A program made the position numbers and the translations under genes. From Pantoea deleyi (lineage in GTDB: Bacteria > Pseudomonadota > Gammaproteobacteria > Enterobacterales > Enterobacteriaceae): DNA of 64,000 nt. Every line of letters begins with the position of its first letter. Within the stretch, counting starts at the first letter, position 1. This document shows, piece after piece, positions 51,586-62,034 of the stretch. Where the stretch lies: positions 372,001 to 436,000 of the forward strand of contig NZ_CP071405.1 in the NCBI RefSeq assembly GCF_022647325.1. The letters are read 5' to 3'. The notes under the pieces are model-generated. The model worked only from the letters and a program-made list of their open reading frames with translations, searched no databases and was not told the origin of the DNA.

Positions 51586-52566
51586 TCAGCTGGATGCGCG
51601 TTCAACGCGCGTCCAGGGCAATACCTCATGGATCACCGGCGCGTTAGGCTGACGGATCTTTTGCAGCAGCAACTGCACACTGCGCGCGCCCAGCTCGTTC
51701 ATCGGCTGCTCAATGGTGGTCAGCGGCGGGTTAAGGCTGCGGGTAAAGGGCACGCCATCAAATCCTACCACGGCCAGATCCTCCGGCACCCGGAGACCCG
51801 CCTCCAGCGCGGCGTGCACCACGCCGACCGCCAGCACATCGGATACGGCAAACACCGCATCGGGCGGTTCTGGCAGCGCCATCAGTTCGCGCAGCGCCTG
51901 ACTGCCCGCTTCGGGCGTAATCTCATAGGTATAGGCAACGGCGGACCACGCATGGCCCAGCTCGTCTATCGCCTGCCGGTAGCCCTTTTCCCGGTGATGT
52001 GAATAGAGGTAGCGCATGTCGCCATTCACCAGACCGATGCGCTGGCGCCCTTTGCCCGCGAGGTAGTGGACGGTGTCGCGCGCCGCCTCGAGGTGGTCGA
52101 TGCTGACGGATGAGGCGGGGATTGCCGGATCGAATTCACAGCACTGCACCCAGGGCGCACCCGCAATCAGCGCCTGCAGATCCTGCAAGCCGGACGCCGC
52201 ATCCATCGTGATCACGCCATCCACCACTTTGCCGGTCAGCAAGCTCAGATAGGCGGCTTCGCGCTGGAGCTGCGAGGCGGAGTTGCAGAGCAGGATATGG
52301 TAGCCATGCAGTTCGGCTTCGGCCTCGATACCCTGAACCACGCGTGAACAGAAGGGGTTGGTGATATCCGAGATCAGCACCAGCAGCATGTGGCTCTGCG
52401 CCGTGCGCAACTGACGCGCCAGCAGGTTGGGCTGATAGTCGCAGGCAGAGATTGCCGCCAGAACTTTCTCACGCGTGTGAGGCTTTACGCCGGGATGCGC
52501 GTTGAGAACCCGCGATACCGTGGCTTTAGAGACGCCAGCCAGTTGAGCGACTTTCTCGATCGACAT
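51586..52566 (-). CDS. LacI-family transcriptional regulator
   Basis: A 326-residue repressor-type protein with the HTH at residues 1-25 (SIEKVAQLAGVSKATVSRVL), the hinge helix near 50-60 (QPNLLARQLRT) and a periplasmic-binding-like effector domain. The start at 52566 is chosen because the HTH must be N-terminal; the frame is open 25 codons further. Its target and effector are unknown. It is divergent from tauA, but tau genes are usually under Cbl/CysB, so the lysE-type gene or a distant locus may be the target. Confidence 0.85.
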   Translation of the reverse strand: MSIEKVAQLAGVSKATVSRVLNAHPGVKPHTREKVLAAISACDYQPNLLARQLRTAQSHMLLVLISDITNPFCSRVVQGIEAEAELHGYHILLCNSASQLQREAAYLSLLTGKVVDGVITMDAASGLQDLQALIAGAPWVQCCEFDPAIPASSVSIDHLEAARDTVHYLAGKGRQRIGLVNGDMRYLYSHHREKGYRQAIDELGHAWSAVAYTYEITPEAGSQALRELMALPEPPDAVFAVSDVLAVGVVHAALEAGLRVPEDLAVVGFDGVPFTRSLNPPLTTIEQPMNELGARSVQLLLQKIRQPNAPVIHEVLPWTRVERASS

Positions 52567-52800
52567 CAGATACAGAGACCTTAACAGGCAGTGATTGGGA
52601 ATGCATATCAATAACACAGGGGCAATGTGAGCGCCTGACATTTTTGCTTACTTTAGCCTTTTTCAGCAATTGCGATTTCCGACTTACGTTTGCAGATAGT
52701 GATCTAAGAACTTATTTCTATAGGGGATAATTTTTAATTCCTTTATGAAATTATAGCGCCCGGAGACACTGCCCCCACGATAAAAAAGGGGGACGCGATC

Positions 52801-53778
52801 ATGGCAGCAACACGTTTAACATTTTTAGCGGCGGCGCTGGCGCTGCTGGCTTTCAGGGCAGAAGCGGTCAATGTCACCGTCGCCTGGCAGACCTCTGCTG
52901 AACCGGCAAAGGTGGCGCAGGCCGACAACAGTTTTGCTAAAGCGAGCGGGGCCAGCGTTGACTGGCGCAAGTTTGACAGCGGCGCAGGCGTGCTTCGCGC
53001 GCTGGCCTCCGGCGACGTGCAGATTGGCAATATCGGCTCCAGCCCGCTGGCGGTCGCGGCGGCGCAGAAGCTGCCGATCGAAGCCTTTTTACTCGCCTCT
53101 CAGCTGGGAAACTCTGAAGCGCTGGTGGTGAAGAAGAGCATCACGCATCCCCAGGATCTCATCGGCAAGCGCATCGCCGTGCCGTTTATCTCCACCACCC
53201 ATTACAGCCTGCTGGCGGCCCTGAAACACTGGGGCATTAAGCCATCGCAGGTCCAGCTGGTAAACCTGCAGCCGCCCGCCATTATCGCAGCCTGGCAGCG
53301 GGGCGATATTGATGGCGCCTACGTCTGGGCACCGGCGGTGAACGAGCTGGAAAAAGAGGGCCGGGTGTTAACCGACTCGGCGGAAGTCGGACGCTGGGGA
53401 TCGCCAACGCTGGATGTCTGGGTGGTGCGCAAAGATTTTGCGGAGCAGCATCCGGAGATCGTCACCGCTTTCGCCCGCAGCGCGATCGAGGCGCAGCAGG
53501 CCTACCTAAACGGCCCCGATAACTGGCTGAAGCAGCCTGAGAACCTCAGTAAGCTCTCGCGCCTGAGCGGCGTGCCGGAAGCGCAGGTGCCGGGACTGGT
53601 CAAAGGCAATACCTACCTCACGGCACAGCAGCAGGTTGAGCAGCTGGGCAAACCGGTCAACCAGGCGATCGTCGATACCGCGCAGTTCCTGAAAGCACAG
53701 GGCAGAGTGCCGCAGGCGGACAACGACTACAGCAGCTACGTGACCTCGCGCTTCGTCGCGCCACTCGTGAAACCCTAA
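52801..53778 (+). CDS. tauA: Taurine ABC transporter substrate-binding protein TauA
   Basis: Periplasmic taurine-binding protein. The 325-residue protein has a signal peptide (cut expected near FRAEA, residue 22), then VNVTVAWQTSAEPAKVAQAD, the mature start nearly identical to the E. coli protein. RIAVPFISTTHYSLLAALKH is a conserved ligand-side block. It starts tauABCD, used to obtain sulfur from taurine when sulfate is short. Confidence 0.95.
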   Translation: MAATRLTFLAAALALLAFRAEAVNVTVAWQTSAEPAKVAQADNSFAKASGASVDWRKFDSGAGVLRALASGDVQIGNIGSSPLAVAAAQKLPIEAFLLASQLGNSEALVVKKSITHPQDLIGKRIAVPFISTTHYSLLAALKHWGIKPSQVQLVNLQPPAIIAAWQRGDIDGAYVWAPAVNELEKEGRVLTDSAEVGRWGSPTLDVWVVRKDFAEQHPEIVTAFARSAIEAQQAYLNGPDNWLKQPENLSKLSRLSGVPEAQVPGLVKGNTYLTAQQQVEQLGKPVNQAIVDTAQFLKAQGRVPQADNDYSSYVTSRFVAPLVKP

Positions 53779-53787
53779 GGAGGCACC

Positions 53788-54555
53788 ATGCTGCGCATCG
53801 CTCACCTCAACGCACGGTATGCCGGACAGCCGGTGTTGCAGGATATCAACCTGCAGCTGGACAGCCATGAACTGCTGGTAGTGCTCGGCCCGTCCGGCTG
53901 CGGCAAAACGACCCTGCTCAATCTGGTTGCCGGATTTCTGCCCGTGGAGTCGGGCAGTATCACGCTGGATAATCAGCCGGTGACCGGACCCGGCGCAGAG
54001 CGCGGCGTGGTGTTTCAGCATGAAGGCCTGCTGCCGTGGCGTAACGTGCTGGAAAACGTGGCCTTTGGCCTGCAGCTGGCGGGGATGGCGCGTCAGGCAC
54101 GGGAGACCATTGCGCGGAGGCTTATCAGGCAGGTCGGTCTGGAAGGTGCAGAGACGCGCGCCATCTGGCAGCTCTCCGGCGGTCAGCGGCAGCGGGTCGG
54201 TATCGCGCGTGCGCTGGCCACCGATCCGCAACTGCTGCTATTGGATGAACCCTTTGGCGCGCTGGATGCCTTTACCCGTGAGCAGATGCAGACCCTGCTG
54301 CTGACGCTGTGGCGCGACAGTGGAAAACAGATCCTGCTGATTACCCACGATATAGAAGAGGCGATCTTTCTCGCCAGTGAACTGATCCTGCTGTCGCCCG
54401 GGCCGGGCCGCATCGTTGAGCGGCTGCGCCCCGGCTTCGGTCAGCGCTTTGCCGCGGGCGAGTCGTGCCGCAGCATCAAATCCGATCCGGACTTTATCGC
54501 TCAGCGTGAATATGTGCTGAGCCGGGTATTCGACCAGCGGGAGGCGTTTGCATGA
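53788..54555 (+). CDS. tauB: Taurine ABC transporter ATP-binding protein TauB
   Basis: ATPase of the taurine importer. The 255-residue protein has Walker [10 protein letters not shown] near residue 34, the signature [15 protein letters not shown], Walker [13 protein letters not shown] and the His switch ITHDIEEA. It lies 9 bases after tauA and overlaps tauC by 4 bases. Confidence 0.95.
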   Translation: MLRIAHLNARYAGQPVLQDINLQLDSHELLVVLGPSGCGKTTLLNLVAGFLPVESGSITLDNQPVTGPGAERGVVFQHEGLLPWRNVLENVAFGLQLAGMARQARETIARRLIRQVGLEGAETRAIWQLSGGQRQRVGIARALATDPQLLLLDEPFGALDAFTREQMQTLLLTLWRDSGKQILLITHDIEEAIFLASELILLSPGPGRIVERLRPGFGQRFAAGESCRSIKSDPDFIAQREYVLSRVFDQREAFA

Positions 54556-55379
54556 GCGCCTTCACGCATGACAAATCGCTGCCGGCTCGTCGCCGCCTGC
54601 GCTGGCCCTTTTCGATCCCCTTTACGCTGAGCCTGCTGAGCCTGTCACTGCTGCTACTGATCTGGTGGGGCGTGACCGCGCTGGGCCTGATCGCGCCGCT
54701 ATTCCTGCCGTCGCCGCAGCAGGTGTTCAGCAAGCTGCTGGTGATCGCCAGCGCGCAGGGCTTTATGGATGCCACGCTGTGGCAGCACCTGGCCGCCAGC
54801 CTGACGCGGATGCTGATTGCGCTGACGGCAGCGGCGGCGATTGGCATTCCGGTGGGGATTCTGATGGGGCTCAGCCCGATTGCCCGCGGGCTGCTCGATC
54901 CGCTGATCGAACTCTATCGGCCGATTCCGCCGCTCGCCTATCTGCCGCTGATGGTGATCTGGTTCGGCATCGGAGAAACCTCGAAGATCCTGCTGATCTA
55001 CCTGGCCATCTTCGCACCGGTCACGCTCTCGACCCTGGCGGGCGTGCGGAATACACAACAGGTGCGGCTGCGGGCGGCGCGTTCACTGGGGGCGAATCGC
55101 TGGCAGCTGCTGCGCTGGGTGATTCTGCCCGGCGCCCTGCCGGAGATCCTCACCGGCCTGCGTATTGGCCTGGGGGTGGGCTGGTCCACTCTGGTGGCGG
55201 CGGAGCTGATTGCCGCCACGCGGGGTCTGGGATTTATGGTGCAGTCCGCGGGAGAGTTTCTCGCCACGGATGTGGTGCTGGCGGGGATCGCGGTGATCGC
55301 CCTTATCGCTTTTAGTTTAGAACTCGGGCTGCGCGCGTTGCAGCGTCGCCTGACGCCCTGGAGTGGAGAACAGTCATGA
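54552..55379 (+). CDS. tauC: Taurine ABC transporter permease TauC
   Basis: Inner-membrane permease of the importer. The 275-residue protein has about six membrane helices and the coupling EAA-like loop [20 protein letters not shown] followed by [15 protein letters not shown]. Overlaps of 4 bases on both sides show translational coupling with tauB and tauD. Confidence 0.95.
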   Translation: MSAFTHDKSLPARRRLRWPFSIPFTLSLLSLSLLLLIWWGVTALGLIAPLFLPSPQQVFSKLLVIASAQGFMDATLWQHLAASLTRMLIALTAAAAIGIPVGILMGLSPIARGLLDPLIELYRPIPPLAYLPLMVIWFGIGETSKILLIYLAIFAPVTLSTLAGVRNTQQVRLRAARSLGANRWQLLRWVILPGALPEILTGLRIGLGVGWSTLVAAELIAATRGLGFMVQSAGEFLATDVVLAGIAVIALIAFSLELGLRALQRRLTPWSGEQS

Positions 55380-56215
55380 ATGAACGTCTCAGTTTTACCC
55401 CGCTTGGTCCGTGGATTGGCGCGCAGGTTGCAAACCTGGATCTCTCCCGCCCGCTGAGCGATGCACAGTTTGAGCAGCTCTATCACGGCCTGCTGCGTCA
55501 CCAGGTGCTGTTTCTGCGCGACCAGAAAATAACGCCGGAACAGCACCGGGCGCTGGCGATCCGCTTTGGCGATCTGCACATCCATCCGGTCTATCCCCAT
55601 GCGGAGGGCGTGAAGGAGATCATCGTGCTGGATACGCACCAGGATAATCCGCCGGACAACGACAACTGGCACACCGATGTCACCTTCATCGACACGCCAC
55701 CAGCCATCGCCCTGCTGGCCTCAAAGGTGCTGCCGGAAGCGGGCGGCGATACGCTCTGGACCAGCGGGATTGCGGCTTACGAGGCGCTCTCTGAACCCTT
55801 TAAGCAGCTGCTGGCCGGCCTGAGCGCCGAGCATGATTTTAAAAAGTCTTTCCAGGAGTTTAAGTACCGCAAAACGGAAGAGGAGCATCAGCGCTGGCAG
55901 CAGGCGGTGGCGAAGCATCCGCCGGTGCAGCATCCGGTGATCCGCACCCACCCGGTCAGCGGCAGGAAAGCGCTGTTTGTGAATGAGGGCTTTACCACGC
56001 GGATTGTGGATCTCAGCGAGAAGGAGAGCGATGCGGTGCTGAGCTTTCTGTTTGCCCACGCCACCAAACCGGAGTTTCAGGTGCGCTGGCGCTGGCAGCC
56101 AGACGATCTGGCGATCTGGGATAATCGGGTGACGCAGCATTATGCCAATGCTGACTACTATCCTGCCCGGCGGGTCATGCAGCGGGCGACGGTACTGGGC
56201 GACAGGCCGCGCTAA
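55376..56215 (+). CDS. tauD: Taurine dioxygenase TauD
   Basis: 2-oxoglutarate and Fe(II)-dependent enzyme that hydroxylates taurine, releasing sulfite and aminoacetaldehyde. The 279-residue protein has the iron triad His99, Asp101 (NWHTDVTF) and His255 (RVTQHYAN), and Arg270 for 2-oxoglutarate, at the same numbers as E. coli. It closes the tau operon and is followed by an unusually long palindrome. Confidence 0.96.
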   Translation: MNERLSFTPLGPWIGAQVANLDLSRPLSDAQFEQLYHGLLRHQVLFLRDQKITPEQHRALAIRFGDLHIHPVYPHAEGVKEIIVLDTHQDNPPDNDNWHTDVTFIDTPPAIALLASKVLPEAGGDTLWTSGIAAYEALSEPFKQLLAGLSAEHDFKKSFQEFKYRKTEEEHQRWQQAVAKHPPVQHPVIRTHPVSGRKALFVNEGFTTRIVDLSEKESDAVLSFLFAHATKPEFQVRWRWQPDDLAIWDNRVTQHYANADYYPARRVMQRATVLGDRPR

Positions 56216-56220
56216 GCGCG

Positions 56221-56252
56221 AGGCGTTCTCCCTGCGGGCAGGGAGAACGCCT
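56221..56252. terminator. Long palindrome between tauD and yheS
   Basis: A 14-bp perfect stem (56221-56234 with 56239-56252) has a 4-base loop and lies between the convergent tauD and yheS genes, 5 bases from each stop codon. There is no U-tract, so it may protect or end both transcripts by structure alone. Confidence 0.7.
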
Positions 56253-56257
56253 GCGTG

Positions 56258-58162
56258 TCAGGCACTCATCATCTTTTCGAGCTGTTCCTGCGCGTCGAGC
56301 CACGCCATCTCCACCTCTTCCAGCGCCGATTTACTCTCCGCCTGACGCTGCAGCGCCGTGGTCAGATCGGCTTTACGCCCCGGCTCATAAATCGCACTGT
56401 CGGAGAGCTGCGCTTCCGCCTCGGCGAGCTGGCTCTGCCACTTGCTCATCTGCTTTTCCAGTTTCTCGATCTCTTTACGCAGCGGCTGCGTCTGGGTGCG
56501 CAGTTCGGCATCGCGGCGCTTCTGATCTTTGCGCGCCTGGGCGCTGTTGCCGTTATCTGACTTCGGCGCGGCCTCCTGCTGCGCCTGCTGCTTTTGCAGG
56601 TCACTCAGCCACTGCTGATAATCTTCGAGATCGCCGGCAAATACATCGACTTTGCCATCGTGCACCAGATAGAGATCGTCGGTGGTGGCGCGCAGCAGAT
56701 GACGGTCGTGCGAGACCACCACCAGCGCCCCTTCGAAGTCGATCAGCGCCTCGGTCAGCGCCTGACGCATATCAAGATCGAGGTGGTTGGTCGGTTCGTC
56801 GAGCAGCAGCAGGTTAGGGCGCTGCCAGACGATCAGCGCCAGCACCAGCCGCGCTTTCTCGCCGCCGGAGAAGCGCTCCGTGTTTTCAGTTACCTTATCG
56901 CCACGGAAATCGAAACCGCCCAGGTAGTCGCGCAGCTGCTGCTCCAGCACGTTGGGCGCAATGCGCGCCAGATGCTGAAGCGGGGATTCGTCGGCCCGCA
57001 GATATTCCAGCTGATGCTGAGCGAAGTAGCCGAGCTTGATCCCTTTAGACAGCCCGATCCTGCCCTCCATCGCCTCCAGCTCGCCCGCCAGCAGCTTAAT
57101 CAGCGTCGATTTACCGGCACCGTTGCGCCCCAGCAGGCCAATGCGCGAACCCGGCACCAGGTTAAGTTTGATGGCGTCCAGAATGATGCGATCGCCATAA
57201 CCCGCGGTGACCTTCTCCATCTTCAGCAGCGGATTGGGCAGGTTTTCCGGCTTGCGGAAGGTGAAGCTGAACGGGTTATCGACGTGGGCGGGCGCGATCA
57301 TCTCCATGCGTTCCAGCATCTTGATGCGGCTCTGCGCCTGTTTCGCCTTAGTCGCCTGGGCGCGGAAGCGATCGATGTAGCTGTGCAGGTGCGCCACTTT
57401 CTGCTGCTGGCTCTCATACAGCGACTGCTGCTGCGCCAGTTTGGCGACGCGCTGCCGCTCAAAGGAGCTGTAGTTGCCGGTATATTCGAACATCGACGCC
57501 TGTTCGATATGAATGATTTTGTCGACGACCGGATCGAGAAAATCACGATCGTGTGAGATCAGGATCAGCGTGCCTTCGTAGCTCTTCAGCCAGCGCTCCA
57601 GCCAGATCACGGCATCGAGATCCAGGTGGTTAGTCGGTTCATCCAGCAGCAGCAGGTCGGAGCGGCAAATCAGCGCCTGCGCCAGGTTGAGTCGCATGCG
57701 CCAGCCACCGGAGAAGTCGCTGACCGGCCGTTGCAGCTGCTCCTGGCTGAAGCCCAGACCGTGCAGCAGGCTTGAGGCGCGTGCATGGATGCTCCACGCC
57801 TGTACCGCATCCAGTTTGCCATGCAGCAGCGCGATGGCGTTGCCATCGTCACGCAGATTGGCCTCCGCCAGTTCTGCCTCCAGCTGGCGATAGACGCGGT
57901 CACCGTCGATGACATACTCCAGCGCGGCTTTGTCGAGCGCCGGGGTTTCCTGATTCACCCAGGCCAGCGCCCAGTGTGCCGGAAGCGTAACGGTGCCGGC
58001 ATCGCTGGTGATTTCACCTTTTAACAGCGACAGCAGCGTGGATTTACCACAGCCGTTTTTTCCCACCAGCCCGACCTTCTGACCCGGATTGATGGTGGCG
58101 GTGGCGTTGTCGAGCAGGACGCGGATGCCGCGGCGAATTTGTAAGGCAGAGAAGACAATCAT
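56258..58162 (-). CDS. yheS: ABC-F ribosome-associated ATPase YheS
   Basis: Soluble twin-ATPase ABC-F protein acting on translating ribosomes. The 634-residue protein has Walker A motifs GKNGCGKST and GRNGAGKST, signatures DFSGGWRMRL and RFSGGEKARL, Walker B LLLLDEPTNHLD twice, a linker between them and a charged C-terminal coiled coil. No membrane domain is present. It is divergent from kefG. Confidence 0.95.
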   Translation of the reverse strand: MIVFSALQIRRGIRVLLDNATATINPGQKVGLVGKNGCGKSTLLSLLKGEITSDAGTVTLPAHWALAWVNQETPALDKAALEYVIDGDRVYRQLEAELAEANLRDDGNAIALLHGKLDAVQAWSIHARASSLLHGLGFSQEQLQRPVSDFSGGWRMRLNLAQALICRSDLLLLDEPTNHLDLDAVIWLERWLKSYEGTLILISHDRDFLDPVVDKIIHIEQASMFEYTGNYSSFERQRVAKLAQQQSLYESQQQKVAHLHSYIDRFRAQATKAKQAQSRIKMLERMEMIAPAHVDNPFSFTFRKPENLPNPLLKMEKVTAGYGDRIILDAIKLNLVPGSRIGLLGRNGAGKSTLIKLLAGELEAMEGRIGLSKGIKLGYFAQHQLEYLRADESPLQHLARIAPNVLEQQLRDYLGGFDFRGDKVTENTERFSGGEKARLVLALIVWQRPNLLLLDEPTNHLDLDMRQALTEALIDFEGALVVVSHDRHLLRATTDDLYLVHDGKVDVFAGDLEDYQQWLSDLQKQQAQQEAAPKSDNGNSAQARKDQKRRDAELRTQTQPLRKEIEKLEKQMSKWQSQLAEAEAQLSDSAIYEPGRKADLTTALQRQAESKSALEEVEMAWLDAQEQLEKMMSA

Positions 58163-58274
58163 GTAAGCGCCGTATCGTCAGAATATGTTAATTTACTGGC
58201 AACATAATGAGATTTTGCTGCGTCGTGCATGGTAGCGGAAAACCGCCTCAATGACGACGCTTTGGAGGGAAAGG

Positions 58275-58826
58275 ATGTCGCAGCCACCCAGGGTATTACT
58301 GCTTTTTGCTCATCCGGAATTACAGGATTCGGTGGCTAACCGGATTCTGCTGCAGCCGGCTCAGGCGCTGGAACATGTCACCGTGCACGATCTGTACGCG
58401 ACCTATCCGGATTTTTTTATCGATATTCATCACGAACAGCAGCTGCTGCGTGAGCATGATGTCATCATTTTTCAACATCCGCTCTATACCTATAGCTGTC
58501 CGGCCCTGCTGAAAGAGTGGCTGGATCGCGTGTTGTCGCGCGGCTTCGCCAACGGCGTGGATGGCAATGCGCTGGAAGGAAAGTACTGGCGCAGCGTCGT
58601 CACCACCGGCGAGCCGGAAAGTGCTTTTAAACAGCAGGGCCTGAACCGCTATTCGCTCAATGACATTATGCGTCCTTTTGAGCTGACCGCGCAGATGTGC
58701 CGGATGCACTGGATGCCGCCGATGATAGTCTATTGGGCGCGTCGTCAGGGGCCGGAATTAATGAAAAACTACGCCCGCGCCTATGGCGACTGGCTGGCAG
58801 CACCGCTGCCGAACGGAGGAGTATAG
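58275..58826 (+). CDS. kefG: KefG, ancillary protein of the KefB potassium efflux system
   Basis: A 183-residue flavodoxin-like quinone oxidoreductase that activates Kef[14 protein letters not shown] near residue 13, [20 protein letters not shown] and the [12 protein letters not shown] block are typical. The start at 58275 has AAGGA close by and matches E. coli. Its TAG stop is directly followed by the kefB ATG. Confidence 0.95.
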   Translation: MSQPPRVLLLFAHPELQDSVANRILLQPAQALEHVTVHDLYATYPDFFIDIHHEQQLLREHDVIIFQHPLYTYSCPALLKEWLDRVLSRGFANGVDGNALEGKYWRSVVTTGEPESAFKQQGLNRYSLNDIMRPFELTAQMCRMHWMPPMIVYWARRQGPELMKNYARAYGDWLAAPLPNGGV

Positions 58827-60632
58827 ATGGAAGGACAAACGCTGCTGACCGCCGGGGTGATCTATCTGGTCGCGGCGGTCTTGCTGGTACCGGTCGCCGC
58901 TCGCCTGGGGATTGGCGCCGTGCTGGGTTATCTGGTCGCGGGTATCGCTATCGGCCCGTGGGGATTAGGCTTTATCAGTGACGTCGAAGAGATTCTTCAT
59001 TTCTCGGAGCTGGGCGTGGTCTTCCTGATGTTTATCATCGGGCTGGAGCTTAACCCGGCAAAGCTGTGGGCGCTGCGCCGCTCCATTTTTGGGGTCGGCG
59101 CGGCGCAGGTTATCTTCTCCGCCGCGATTCTCGGCGGTTTATTGTGGCTGACGGACTTTAGCTGGCAGGCGGCGATCATCGGCGGCATCGGGCTGGCGAT
59201 GTCCTCGACCGCCATGGCGCTGCAGCTGATGATGGACAAGGGCATGAACCGCAGCGAGGCGGGGCAACTGGGCTTTTCGGTTCTGCTGTTTCAGGATATC
59301 GCGGTCATCCCTGCGCTGGCGCTGATCCCGCTGCTGGCGGGCACCGACAGCGGCCATATTGACTGGATGAAAGTCGGCATGAAGGTTGTGGCGTTCGCCG
59401 GGATGCTGGTGGGCGGACGCTATCTGCTGCGGCCTATCTTCCGCTATATCGCCGCATCGGGCGTACGCGAGGTCTTTACGGCAGCGTCGCTGCTGCTGGT
59501 TCTTGGCTCGGCGCTCTTTATGGATGCGCTGGGGCTGTCGATGGCGCTGGGCACCTTTATCGCCGGTATCCTGCTGGCGGAGAGCGAATATCGCCACGAG
59601 CTGGAAGTCGCGATCGAGCCGTTTAAAGGGTTACTGCTGGGGCTGTTCTTTATCTCGGTGGGCATGGCGCTCAACCTCGGGGTGCTCTATACCCATATTG
59701 TGACCATCCTGCTGGGCGTGATCACGCTGGTGGCGGTGAAAACGGTGGTGCTCTATCTGCTGGCCCGCATCTATGGTCTGCGCAGCTCCGAGCGGCAGCA
59801 GTTTGCGGGCGTGCTGAGCCAGGGCGGCGAGTTCGCTTTCGTGCTCTTTTCTGCGGCGTCGTCGGCAAAACTGTTCGCCGGCGATCAGCTGCCGATGCTG
59901 CTGGTCACCGTAACGCTGTCGATGATGACCACGCCGCTGCTGATGCAGGGGATCGATCGTCTGCTGGCGCGACGCTTTAACGAGCCGGACGATGAGGCGG
60001 AGAAGCACTTCGTTGAGGATGATCAGCCGCAGGTGATTGTGGTGGGCTTTGGCCGCTTCGGTCAGGTGGTGGGCCGTCTGCTGATGGCGAACAACAAACG
60101 CATCACCGTGCTGGAGCGCGATATCAGCGCGGTTAACCTGATGCGGAAATATGGCTATAAGGTCTATTACGGTGACGCTACCGAACTGGAACTGCTGCGG
60201 GCCGCCGGTGCGGCCAGCGCCCAGTCGATAGTGATTACCTGTAGCGAGCCGGAAGATGTGATGACCATCGTGCATCTCTGCCAGCAGCACTTTCCGCAGT
60301 TGCAGATTCAGGCGCGCGCTCGTGGACGTGTGGAAGCGCACGAGCTGTTACAGGCTGGCGTGACGCAGTTCTCGCGCGAAACGTTCTCCAGTGCGCTGGA
60401 GCTGGGACGCAAAACATTGATGTCGCTGGGGATGCATCCGCATCAGGCGCACCGCGCCCAGCAGCATTTCCGCCGGCTGGATATGCGGATGCTGCGCGAG
60501 CTGATGCCGAATCCGGCCGAAAGCGCCCAGGCTTCGCGCGTGCGTGAAGCGCGGCGTGAACTGGAAGATATCTTCCAGCGTGAAATGCAGCGCGAGAAGC
60601 GGCAGATCGACGGCTGGGACGATGATCAATAA
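58827..60632 (+). CDS. kefB: Glutathione-regulated potassium-efflux protein KefB
   Basis: K+/H+ antiporter of the CPA2 family that opens in response to electrophile-glutathione adducts and acidifies the cell. The 601-residue protein has about 12 membrane helices up to residue 380 ([16 protein letters not shown] is a conserved segment), a linker, and a RCK domain with [17 protein letters not shown] at about 400. A charged tail follows. It is tightly coupled to kefG. Confidence 0.96.
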   Translation: MEGQTLLTAGVIYLVAAVLLVPVAARLGIGAVLGYLVAGIAIGPWGLGFISDVEEILHFSELGVVFLMFIIGLELNPAKLWALRRSIFGVGAAQVIFSAAILGGLLWLTDFSWQAAIIGGIGLAMSSTAMALQLMMDKGMNRSEAGQLGFSVLLFQDIAVIPALALIPLLAGTDSGHIDWMKVGMKVVAFAGMLVGGRYLLRPIFRYIAASGVREVFTAASLLLVLGSALFMDALGLSMALGTFIAGILLAESEYRHELEVAIEPFKGLLLGLFFISVGMALNLGVLYTHIVTILLGVITLVAVKTVVLYLLARIYGLRSSERQQFAGVLSQGGEFAFVLFSAASSAKLFAGDQLPMLLVTVTLSMMTTPLLMQGIDRLLARRFNEPDDEAEKHFVEDDQPQVIVVGFGRFGQVVGRLLMANNKRITVLERDISAVNLMRKYGYKVYYGDATELELLRAAGAASAQSIVITCSEPEDVMTIVHLCQQHFPQLQIQARARGRVEAHELLQAGVTQFSRETFSSALELGRKTLMSLGMHPHQAHRAQQHFRRLDMRMLRELMPNPAESAQASRVREARRELEDIFQREMQREKRQIDGWDDDQ

Positions 60633-60653
60633 TCTTTTTAAAGGCAGAAGCTG

Positions 60654-60848
60654 ATGCGTAAACGTTTTATTGCAGGTGCGACATGCCCGCACTGCCAGGA
60701 GAAGGACACGCTGGCGATGTGGCGCGAAAATAATGTCGATGTGGTGGAGTGCGTGAAATGCGGTCACCAGATGCGTGAGGCCGATAAACAGGCCCGCGAT
60801 CAGGTTCGCACGAATGAGCAGGTTATCGGCATTTTCCATCCGGAATAG
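60654..60848 (+). CDS. yheV: YheV, zinc-ribbon protein
   Basis: A 64-residue protein with CPHC near residues 11-14 and CVKC near 33-36, a small zinc ribbon typical of YheV. Function unknown. It lies 21 bases after kefB, probably on the same transcript. An AAGC stem with a run of T follows at about 60852-60870. Confidence 0.88.
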   Translation: MRKRFIAGATCPHCQEKDTLAMWRENNVDVVECVKCGHQMREADKQARDQVRTNEQVIGIFHPE

Positions 60849-60878
60849 CGTAAGCGACCAGCTTTTTTTACGCTTAAA

Positions 60879-60907
60879 CTTACAGCGGCATTGAATTCCG
60901 TTACAAT
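60879..60907 (+). promoter_or_regulatory. Promoter of slyD
   Basis: CTTACA at 60879-60884 and TACAAT at 60902-60907 are 17 bases apart. The start of transcription would be near 60914, giving a leader of about 130 bases with a small TGAGA/TCTCA hairpin at 61008-61022 before the ribosome site. Confidence 0.65.
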
Positions 60908-61045
60908 TGACGCCATTAAGGCTGGAGTCGCAAGAGAAAGTGAAACCCCTCTTGTACTCAGCCCCGAACCTTTCTGGTTGGTGTTATTGCACGCAAGAAT
61001 AGACCAATGAGACGGGATCTCAGCTCTCAACGGTTAGGAGATATC

Positions 61046-61606
61046 ATGAAAGTAGCAAAAGACCTGGTGGTAAGCCTGGCCTATCAGGTACGTACAGAAG
61101 ACGGCGTGTTAGTTGACGAGTCACCGGTGAGTGCACCGTTAGACTACCTGCACGGTCATGGTTCCCTGATTTCTGGTCTGGAAAATGCGCTGGAAAACCA
61201 CGTTGCCGGCGACAAGTTTGACGTGCATATCCCGGCAAACGACGCTTACGGTCAGTATGACGACAACCTGGTGCAGCGCGTTCCTAAAGACGTCTTCATG
61301 GGCGTTGACGAACTGCAGGTCGGCATGCGCTTCCTGGCAGAGACCGATCAGGGCCCGGTACCGGTAGAAATCACCGAAGTGGAAGACGATCACGTCGTGG
61401 TTGATGGTAACCACATGCTGGCGGGTCAGAACCTGAACTTCAACGTTGAAGTGGTTGCTATCCGTGAAGCCACACCGGAAGAACTGGCACATGGCCACGT
61501 TCACGGTGCTGATGGCCATCATCACGACCACGATCATGGTCATGATCACGACCACGATCACGGTAAAGGCGGTTGTGGTACAGGCGGCTGTGGCTGCAGC
61601 CACTAA
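61046..61606 (+). CDS. slyD: FKBP-type peptidyl-prolyl isomerase SlyD
   Basis: Cytoplasmic isomerase, chaperone and nickel-binding protein helping hydrogenase maturation. The 186-residue protein has the FKBP domain with an inserted-flap domain, then a His/Asp/Cys-rich metal-binding tail from about residue 150. The His-Asp repeats are followed by CGTGGCGCSH at the end. The start at 61046 follows TTAGGAGA. Confidence 0.97.
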   Translation: MKVAKDLVVSLAYQVRTEDGVLVDESPVSAPLDYLHGHGSLISGLENALENHVAGDKFDVHIPANDAYGQYDDNLVQRVPKDVFMGVDELQVGMRFLAETDQGPVPVEITEVEDDHVVVDGNHMLAGQNLNFNVEVVAIREATPEELAHGHVHGADGHHHDHDHGHDHDHDHGKGGCGTGGCGCSH

Positions 61607-61624
61607 GTCCCGACACATCGTTCA

Positions 61625-61651
61625 AGGCCACCTCCGGGTGGCCTTTCTTTT
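61625..61651 (+). terminator. Terminator of slyD
   Basis: An 8-bp stem (61625-61632 with 61637-61644) with a TCCG loop is followed by TTCTTTT. Confidence 0.9.
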
Positions 61652-61689
61652 GGCGCGTATCGGGTCCGGTGTGTCTGATGTCCGTGCGC

Positions 61690-61908
61690 TTAATAGTGCG
61701 GCGGAGGGGTCTCTTCAGATTGAGAGGCGACCATGGAGGGCGCATTAGCCTTGAGCTTGTCGGTTAAAATGCGCATCTGCTCCCGCAGCTTACTCATCTG
61801 CAGCTCGTGCTCAACGACCACCGTGTTCAGTTGATCAATCGTCATCTCCTGAAAGGCCAGTTTGCTCTCTAACGTCTCCAGACGCTGTTCCCACTCGGAT
61901 TGTTGCAT
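61690..61908 (-). CDS. slyX: SlyX
   Basis: A 72-residue coiled-coil protein, convergent to slyD, with [20 protein letters not shown] at the start and PPPHY at the end, both as in the family. Function unknown. Confidence 0.95.
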   Translation of the reverse strand: MQQSEWEQRLETLESKLAFQEMTIDQLNTVVVEHELQMSKLREQMRILTDKLKANAPSMVASQSEETPPPHY

Positions 61909-62034
61909 GACCTGTTCCTCTGTTAAGGTGCGATTCGGGGCGTGATTCTACGACCTGACTGCCAGGAATCACCTGTTTTTTTCACGTTCTCCGGCGTTGC
62001 GCTTGAAAAAAGGGGGCGCGCCATCATCTCTGAT

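Noticed and set aside
61500..61600. Short tandem repeat of His-Asp codons
   Set aside because: This is the normal metal-binding tail of SlyD, not a DNA repeat element.
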